A stretch of DNA of 64,000 nt from NCBI GenBank assembly GCA_030055615.1, contig JASFYN010000002.1, positions 1 to 64,000 on the forward strand. Direction: 5' to 3'. Positions 59,570 to 64,000 of this stretch are shown here, piece after piece. Position 1 is the stretch's first letter. Each line of letters opens with the position of its first letter. A program made the translations under genes and the position numbers. Origin of the DNA: Methanothermobacter sp. GTDB lineage: Archaea > Methanobacteriota > Methanobacteria > Methanobacteriales > DSM-23052. The notes under the pieces were generated by a model that saw only the letters and a list, made by a program, of their open reading frames with translations, ran no database searches and was not told the origin of the DNA.

Positions 59570-59962
59570 TTAGTAGATGTAGGCTAGTAGTCTGCCGCCT
59601 ATCCCTTTTTCTTTGGCTTCTTTGTGGGTCATTATGCCCTGCGGTGTTGTGACTATGAGTATTCCAAAGTCTCTGGCTGGTAAGTATCTTTTTTCGAATT
59701 TTTCGAATTCGTCTTTTTTGACGGCATGTCTTGGTTTTATGACTCCGCAGTGGTTTATGTTCCCTTCTAATTCTACTATGAATTTACCGGCTCTGCCGTC
59801 GTCAACGTATTCGAATTCGCCTATGTATCCTTCTTTTTGCATTGTCCTTAGTACTTGTCCGATGAGTTTGGAGGCTGGTGATATTATACATTTGGTGTTT
59901 CCTCTAAGTTCGTTGTTTCTGATGTTTGTCAGTGCATTGGCGAGTGGATCCATTAGTGTCAT
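59570..59962 (-). CDS. rpsH: Small ribosomal subunit protein uS8
   Basis: The 130-residue protein starts [18 protein letters not shown] and ends with [19 protein letters not shown] then GGRLLAYIY, the conserved S8 core. Confidence 0.96.
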   Translation of the reverse strand: MTLMDPLANALTNIRNNELRGNTKCIISPASKLIGQVLRTMQKEGYIGEFEYVDDGRAGKFIVELEGNINHCGVIKPRHAVKKDEFEKFEKRYLPARDFGILIVTTPQGIMTHKEAKEKGIGGRLLAYIY

Positions 59963-59978
59963 CTTCTTCGCTCTCCTT

Positions 59979-60122
59979 TTAGTTGTATTTTTTGAAGCCT
60001 ATTTTTGGTGCGAGTTCTCTGAAGCATTGTCTGCATAACATTAACCCGTATCTTCTTACGATGGCTGAATGATCGCCACATCTTGAACATTTCCGTGATG
60101 CTTTCCCGTATTTTCTTGGCAT
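59979..60122 (-). CDS. rpsN: Small ribosomal subunit protein uS14, zinc type
   Basis: The 47-residue protein reads [18 protein letters not shown] to GFKKYN. C12, C15, C30 and C33 form the zinc ribbon of type Z S14. It lies between S8 and L5, 6 bases after L5. Small size means it is easily missed. Confidence 0.96.
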   Translation of the reverse strand: MPRKYGKASRKCSRCGDHSAIVRRYGLMLCRQCFRELAPKIGFKKYN

Positions 60123-60128
60123 GGATTA

Positions 60129-60638
60129 TCACCCTATTATTTTGACGTTGAATTTTTCTTTCATGAATTTGATGGCTTCTTCTCGTGTTACTCTATGTTT
60201 TCTTGGAACTTTCCTTTTTTGTATTCTGCGCCTGCTTATCCTGTATCCGGGTTTTTCGAATGTTATTGAAAGGTCCATCCCGAATATTCCAATGTCTGGA
60301 TCGTATTTCATCCCTGGCATGTCTATGTGTTCTTCTATCCCCATTGAAACGTTTCCTTGGTCATCGAATTGGCTTGCTTTGAGTTTGTTGCCGATGCCAT
60401 CTAAGAATTTCCTGATTATTTCTTCGGCTTTTTTTCCCCTCAGTGTTACTTTGCAGCCTATTGGCTGCTTTTTTCTTATGCCGAATTCTGGGTTTGTCAC
60501 CTTTGATATTGTTTTAACTGGCTTTTGTCCTGTCATGGTTTCTAGTAGTTTCTCTGCTCTTGCTAGTCTTTCCCCTCCTTCTCCAACGCCTATGTTCAGG
60601 GTTACCTTTGCTATTCTCACTTGTTCCATGGGGTTCAT
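60129..60638 (-). CDS. rplE: Large ribosomal subunit protein uL5
   Basis: The 169-residue protein has [39 protein letters not shown] and [12 protein letters not shown]. It binds 5S rRNA and contacts P-site tRNA. The start follows GGAGGATAAAGAT. Confidence 0.96.
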   Translation of the reverse strand: MNPMEQVRIAKVTLNIGVGEGGERLARAEKLLETMTGQKPVKTISKVTNPEFGIRKKQPIGCKVTLRGKKAEEIIRKFLDGIGNKLKASQFDDQGNVSMGIEEHIDMPGMKYDPDIGIFGMDLSITFEKPGYRISRRRIQKRKVPRKHRVTREEAIKFMKEKFNVKIIG

Positions 60639-60642
60639 ATCT

Positions 60643-61365
60643 TTATCCTCCTAGTTGTATGAGTGGTTCTTTTTCTCCGATGACGAATACGTAGTCTTTG
60701 AGTGTCATGAAACTTTTTTTATCATGGGTTTCTATGATTACTGTGTTGGGCATTGATGATCTTGTGATTGTTATCTTTTTGATGGTTCCTATTTCCCCTG
60801 TGTGTTTACCGCCGGTAACTAATCCGATGTTACCCTCTTTGAAGCTTATTGAATCTATTATTTCTTGTTGTGGGATTTTGAGTTTTATAACATCTCCTAC
60901 TTTGAAGTTTTCATCAACTATATGGTTGCGTCCATCATGGAGGTTGAGTTGTGTCTTCCCACCTTTTAATGTTGTTTTTTTGATGATCTTGCATAATTTG
61001 AAATTTTTGTCCTCTTCTTTTATCGGGTGGAGTGTTAGGGCGCCCTTTTTGCTGAGGCCTACTCTGTAGGTTTCGCCTGTTTTTGGTATTTCGACAACGT
61101 CCATGAAACCGACTGGGAATTTGTAATCTTTCCTTGGACGCCCATCTATGAAGATTTCTCCACTGTTTATTATCTTTTTGGCTTCTCTGGAAGTATCAGC
61201 CACTCCTAGGATATCTCTTACTATTATAAGTAATGGTAGTGAGTTCTCCATGCTATGAGGTCCTGGTGATGGTTTAACAGTCCATTTACTTTCTTTTGGT
61301 GGTATTGGCCAATGTCTAGGTGATTTGAAACGTTTAAGATGTTTTCTTGATCCCATTTTAGCCAT
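60643..61365 (-). CDS. rps4e: Small ribosomal subunit protein eS4
   Basis: The 240-residue protein has an N-terminal [18 protein letters not shown], an S4-like domain ([20 protein letters not shown]) and a KOW motif near the C-terminus ([13 protein letters not shown]). Archaeal/eukaryal only. Confidence 0.95.
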   Translation of the reverse strand: MAKMGSRKHLKRFKSPRHWPIPPKESKWTVKPSPGPHSMENSLPLLIIVRDILGVADTSREAKKIINSGEIFIDGRPRKDYKFPVGFMDVVEIPKTGETYRVGLSKKGALTLHPIKEEDKNFKLCKIIKKTTLKGGKTQLNLHDGRNHIVDENFKVGDVIKLKIPQQEIIDSISFKEGNIGLVTGGKHTGEIGTIKKITITRSSMPNTVIIETHDKKSFMTLKDYVFVIGEKEPLIQLGG

Positions 61366-61368
61366 TTT

Positions 61369-61740
61369 TTATCCCTTCCGTTCTAATACTTTGATTCTTT
61401 TTTCATCTTCTAGGTTTAATTCTATTATCTGCAGGTTGGAGGGGTGTATTGGGAAGTATGTGGTGGTTCCGTCTACTTTTTGTATGGTGGCGCCCTCCAC
61501 ATAGACCTTATAATTTTTGAGGTCTACTTTCTCTATTCTTCCTTGGTGTCCTTTGAAGTCTCCGCGCATTATCTCTACTTTGTCTCCTTTTCTTACTGGT
61601 AATGATCTTCTGTTGTATTCTTTTCGGAGTTCTTTACTCAAGTTTGCGCTCATTATCTTGTGACGAATGTGTAAAGGTGCATTATGGAGGAATTTCCTCT
61701 GTTTCCTTGGTTGTTTTGATCTTGGCCTTTTCCTAGCCAT
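61369..61740 (-). CDS. rplX: Large ribosomal subunit protein uL24
   Basis: The 123-residue protein has [20 protein letters not shown] and the KOW core [23 protein letters not shown] 61740 follows GGTGAT; the ATG at 61752 overlaps the ribosome binding site. Confidence 0.95.
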   Translation of the reverse strand: MARKRPRSKQPRKQRKFLHNAPLHIRHKIMSANLSKELRKEYNRRSLPVRKGDKVEIMRGDFKGHQGRIEKVDLKNYKVYVEGATIQKVDGTTTYFPIHPSNLQIIELNLEDEKRIKVLERKG

Positions 61741-61753
61741 TTTTATCACCATA

Positions 61754-62152
61754 TTATACTATTATGCTGGCTGCGCTGCCTATACTAGGCCATCTCGTGG
61801 CTGCTTCTTTCGCAACGGGTCCTCTTATCTCCGAGCCTTTCAGGCTCCCGTCTGGGTTTACGATGACGGCGGCATTATCCTCAAATTTGACCCTTAGCCC
61901 GTCTGGTCTCCTGTATTCTTTTTTTTGTCTTATTATGACCGCGTTTAGTACTTCTCTTCGCATGTCCACGGTACCTTTTTTCACTGATACTACTATCATG
62001 TCACCTACGCCAGCTGCTGGGAGCCTTCTTCGAACACCTTTGTAACCTTTAACTGCTATTATTTCAAGTTCTCGGGCTCCTGTGTTGTCCGCGCAGTGTA
62101 GTTTCGCGCCTACGGGCAGTGCCCTGGTGACATTTGCTGCTATGGCCTTCAT
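61754..62152 (-). CDS. rplN: Large ribosomal subunit protein uL14
   Basis: The 132-residue beta-barrel protein has [20 protein letters not shown] and the conserved [13 protein letters not shown] loop. It follows S17 with one base between stop and start. Confidence 0.97.
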   Translation of the reverse strand: MKAIAANVTRALPVGAKLHCADNTGARELEIIAVKGYKGVRRRLPAAGVGDMIVVSVKKGTVDMRREVLNAVIIRQKKEYRRPDGLRVKFEDNAAVIVNPDGSLKGSEIRGPVAKEAATRWPSIGSAASIIV

Positions 62153-62153
62153 A

Positions 62154-62474
62154 TTATTTCTCTCCTTTCACTTCAACTACAACGAAACTTTTTGTTTTGC
62201 TTAGGGGTCTGCATTCTGCAATCTTTACTGTATCCCCAATTTTGACGTCGATGCAGTCGGGTTTGTGGGCTTTGATCTTTGATCTTCTCTTCTCATATCT
62301 TTCATATTTTGGCAGGAACTGGTAGTAGCTTCTCTCTACCGTAACTGTCCTTTCTGCCTTGTCACTGGTAACTATACCTTCTAGTATTCTGCCCCTAACC
62401 TTTAGGTTACCATGGAATGGACAGTTAGGATCGTTACATTTTGATTTTGGTTCTGGGACGTCGATGCCGATCAT
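62154..62474 (-). CDS. rpsQ: Small ribosomal subunit protein uS17
   Basis: The 106-residue protein has an archaeal extension with Cys pairs ([12 protein letters not shown]) and the OB core [20 protein letters not shown] then [18 protein letters not shown]. It follows Rnp1 by 12 bases. Confidence 0.95.
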   Translation of the reverse strand: MIGIDVPEPKSKCNDPNCPFHGNLKVRGRILEGIVTSDKAERTVTVERSYYQFLPKYERYEKRRSKIKAHKPDCIDVKIGDTVKIAECRPLSKTKSFVVVEVKGEK

Positions 62475-62486
62475 CTATTATCACCC

Positions 62487-62768
62487 TTAAATTTTTTTAA
62501 ATTTCTTTTTTATCCGTTCTTCTGGACGGCCTACTATTATTCGCCCGTCTATTTCCACTACTTGGCCGTCTGGTAATTTGAAGTGGAATTTTGCCACGTT
62601 CTTGGGTATTATGACCTCTTTTCCATCTTTTAGTTCTATTTTGAGTGTGTTTTTTGTTTCGTCTATGACTTTGCCCTTGAGGCCTTTGAAGTTTTTGTGT
62701 GGGCTTTCTGCTACTTTGACTTTTAAGCCTATGAGTTCATGTCTAAATACGTTCCTTGGTGTTATCAT
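62487..62768 (-). CDS. rnp1: RNase P protein component 1 (p29/Pop4)
   Basis: The 93-residue Sm-like protein has RNVFRHELIGLKVKVAESPH, KGLKGKVIDETKNTL and FKLPDGQVVEIDG. It binds the archaeal RNase P RNA for tRNA 5' processing. It sits between SUI1 and S17 and overlaps the SUI1 stop by 4 bases. Confidence 0.93.
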   Translation of the reverse strand: MITPRNVFRHELIGLKVKVAESPHKNFKGLKGKVIDETKNTLKIELKDGKEVIIPKNVAKFHFKLPDGQVVEIDGRIIVGRPEERIKKKFKKI

Positions 62769-63070
62769 CTTATCTCTATGGTGTCTGGGGAGAAGCCTAA
62801 TTCCACTAGAACTTTTTTGACCTTCTTTTTATGGTCTCCTTGTAATTCTATTCTACCCTCTTTGGCTGTTCCCCCACATGCGCATTTGGCTTTTAGCGTC
62901 TTTGTGAGCTCTTTTATGTCTATTTCTTGCTCGTTGATGCCCTCGATTAATGTCATGATTTTTCCGAATCTTCTTCTTACTGTGTACACTTTTACTCTCT
63001 GTATTTCTCTTGCTATCTCTTCACAGACGCATAATTCTTTTGGAAGACCGCATACCTCGCAGATTTTCAT
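62765..63070 (-). CDS. Translation initiation factor aIF1 (SUI1)
   Basis: The 101-residue protein has an N-terminal Cys cluster (CEVCGLPKELCVC) and the SUI1 fold with TLIEGINEQEIDIKELTKTL, KCACGGTAKEGRIELQGDH. It guards start-codon selection on the small subunit. Overlaps rnp1 by 4 bases. Confidence 0.94.
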   Translation of the reverse strand: MKICEVCGLPKELCVCEEIAREIQRVKVYTVRRRFGKIMTLIEGINEQEIDIKELTKTLKAKCACGGTAKEGRIELQGDHKKKVKKVLVELGFSPDTIEIR

Positions 63071-63082
63071 TTGTGTCTCCTT

Positions 63083-63277
63083 CTATTTTTCTTTCATGAT
63101 TGTGAGAACTCTCGCTATCGTCCTTCTAAGTTCGCGCATTTTACCAGGACTTTCAGGGGCTCCTGTAGCCGCGCTTTTAGATAAGTATTTTGAATATTCT
63201 GCCTTCAGTTCATCTAACTTTTTATAAAGTTCTTCAGAGTCCATCTCCCTTATCTCATCACTTTTTAAGATGGCCAT
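63083..63277 (-). CDS. rpmC: Large ribosomal subunit protein uL29
   Basis: The 64-residue helical protein has KSDEIREMDSEELYKKL and GKMRELRRTIARVLTIM, standard L29. It lies between S3 and aIF1. Confidence 0.95.
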   Translation of the reverse strand: MAILKSDEIREMDSEELYKKLDELKAEYSKYLSKSAATGAPESPGKMRELRRTIARVLTIMKEK

Positions 63278-63283
63278 ATTTAA

Positions 63284-64000
63284 TCACTCTTTTTTAGCTT
63301 CTTCCACTTCCTCTAATTCTTCCTCTAGTTCTTCCAATTCTTCCAGTTCTTCCTCTAATCCTTCTTCTTCCACTTCCTCTAATTCTTCCTCTAATCCCCC
63401 TTCTTCCTCTTCTGTGGTCTTTTCTTCAATTTTTGGCGTTTTGATCTCCACGTCATCAGGTAGTTTGGCATCAGGGGGCATTATACGCACATACACCCCA
63501 AGTACTCCAGGTTTTAATTGTACTGTGGCGAATCCTTCCTTGACAAATTCTATGGCTGGTTCGCCACACTTTTTAATATAACCATCTGTGAATTTGGCCA
63601 TAGCTGCCCTGGCACCTCTTATCTTCCCTGAGATTGTTATCTCAACTCCTTGGGCGCCGGCGGCCATTATCCTCCTCATGGCTGTGTAGGCCACTCTCCT
63701 GAAGTGCATGCCTCTCTGGAGCATGGCAGCGATCTTATGGGCCATTATCCTCGGGTTTAATTCGGGTACTTCAACTTCTTTAACTTCTACTTGGGGGTTT
63801 TCTAGTTTGAACTTGTTTTTGAGTTTCTGGGTTATGGCACGGACTGTTTTGCCTCCTCGTCCGATTACCATGCCTGGTCTTTCAGCATAGACCACTACCA
63901 TGGTACCTAGTGGTGTTACTTGTATGTCCATACCACCATAACCTGCTCTTTCAAGTTCCTTTTCTAAGTATTCGTCGATTTTTGTCCTTCTAAGTCCTTC
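63284..64000 (-). CDS. rpsC: Small ribosomal subunit protein uS3 with acidic tail (5' end outside window)
   Basis: The frame is open to the right edge. The visible 238 residues begin EGLRRTKIDEYLEKELERAG, before MDIQVTPLGTMVVVYAERPG, so only a few N-terminal residues are missing. The KH domain motif GMVIGRGGKTVRAI and the S3 core GYIKKCGEPAIEFVKEGF are intact. The last 47 or so residues are almost all Glu with Leu and Val (GLEEELEEVEEEG), encoded by a repetitive CTT/TTC-rich stretch on the plus strand. The archaeal S3 proteins I remember end near the PP residues of VRIMPP or slightly later, so the tail is unusual. Confidence 0.95.
   Translation of the reverse strand, partial: EGLRRTKIDEYLEKELERAGYGGMDIQVTPLGTMVVVYAERPGMVIGRGGKTVRAITQKLKNKFKLENPQVEVKEVEVPELNPRIMAHKIAAMLQRGMHFRRVAYTAMRRIMAAGAQGVEITISGKIRGARAAMAKFTDGYIKKCGEPAIEFVKEGFATVQLKPGVLGVYVRIMPPDAKLPDDVEIKTPKIEEKTTEEEEGGLEEELEEVEEEGLEEELEELEELEEELEEVEEAKKE

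Noticed and set aside
63300-63420. Short direct repeats that might be a CRISPR or satellite
   Set aside because: They are in frame in the rpsC gene and encode the Glu-rich tail. There are no spacers of constant length.

Overview
The window is archaeal and almost certainly from a methanogen of the order Methanobacteriales, close to Methanothermobacter. Three things support this. The long block on the right (S3 ... secY ... S13-S4-S11-rpoD ... rpoN-rpoK-eno-S2-memo-mvk-ipk-fni-rnj-ids-gltX-dapL) has the gene order I remember from Methanothermobacter thermautotrophicus. The vor operon has that lineage's three-gene form with fused beta and gamma subunits. GatDE, archaeal ribosomal proteins, archaeal RNA polymerase subunits and LL-diaminopimelate aminotransferase are all present. 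By eye the DNA is AT-rich, more than I expect for M. thermautotrophicus itself, so a related species is likely. No composition value was computed.

Left part (1-25 kb), metabolic and accessory. After the tail of a membrane-anchored protein come an XRE-cupin regulator, an acyl-CoA synthetase and 2-ketoisovalerate:ferredoxin oxidoreductase (vorCBA), then the Glu-tRNA(Gln) amidotransferase gatDE. On the minus strand follow a DUF2304/glycosyltransferase pair, riboflavin synthase with the cobalt transporter cbiMNQO, a membrane pair (DUF4097-like and Yip1-like), a sugar epimerase with a glycosyltransferase, a stretch holding a decayed transposase-like tail, and a Trm10-like tRNA methyltransferase. 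Then come pyrF, an integral membrane protein, deoxyhypusine synthase and a CBS-domain regulator. At 21.4-23.5 kb a B12-binding protein with a CarH-type W-x9-E-H motif overlaps a histidine kinase. A frameshifted TMEM175-like gene precedes hisG.

Middle part (25-36 kb). A 50-residue Cys-rich peptide sits 3 bases ahead of a radical SAM/SPASM enzyme, which looks like a peptide-modification cassette. Then come a nuclease-like protein, a CARF-HTH-like regulator, a split glutamate synthase (separate GXGXG domain; FMN domain fused to ferredoxin domains), a phosphoesterase divergent from a second radical SAM protein, and four exported or membrane-anchored surface proteins that resemble a bacterial WxL/WxL-interacting-protein locus.

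Right part (36-64 kb). This is one nearly continuous minus-strand block read from S3 at the right edge to dapL: the S10/spc/alpha-type ribosomal clusters with secY, adenylate and cytidylate kinases, a YidC-like DUF106 protein, Cbf5, a tRNA-Ser, RNA polymerase subunits D, N and K, an intron-containing tRNA-Pro, enolase, and the archaeal isoprenoid genes (mevalonate kinase, isopentenyl phosphate kinase, type 2 IPP isomerase, prenyl synthase). Most gaps are under 25 bases and many genes overlap by 4 bases. Starts were set by Shine-Dalgarno sequences (GGAGGTGAT type). Several genes begin with TTG or GTG, notably cbiM, dapL, ipk, rpsB and secY.
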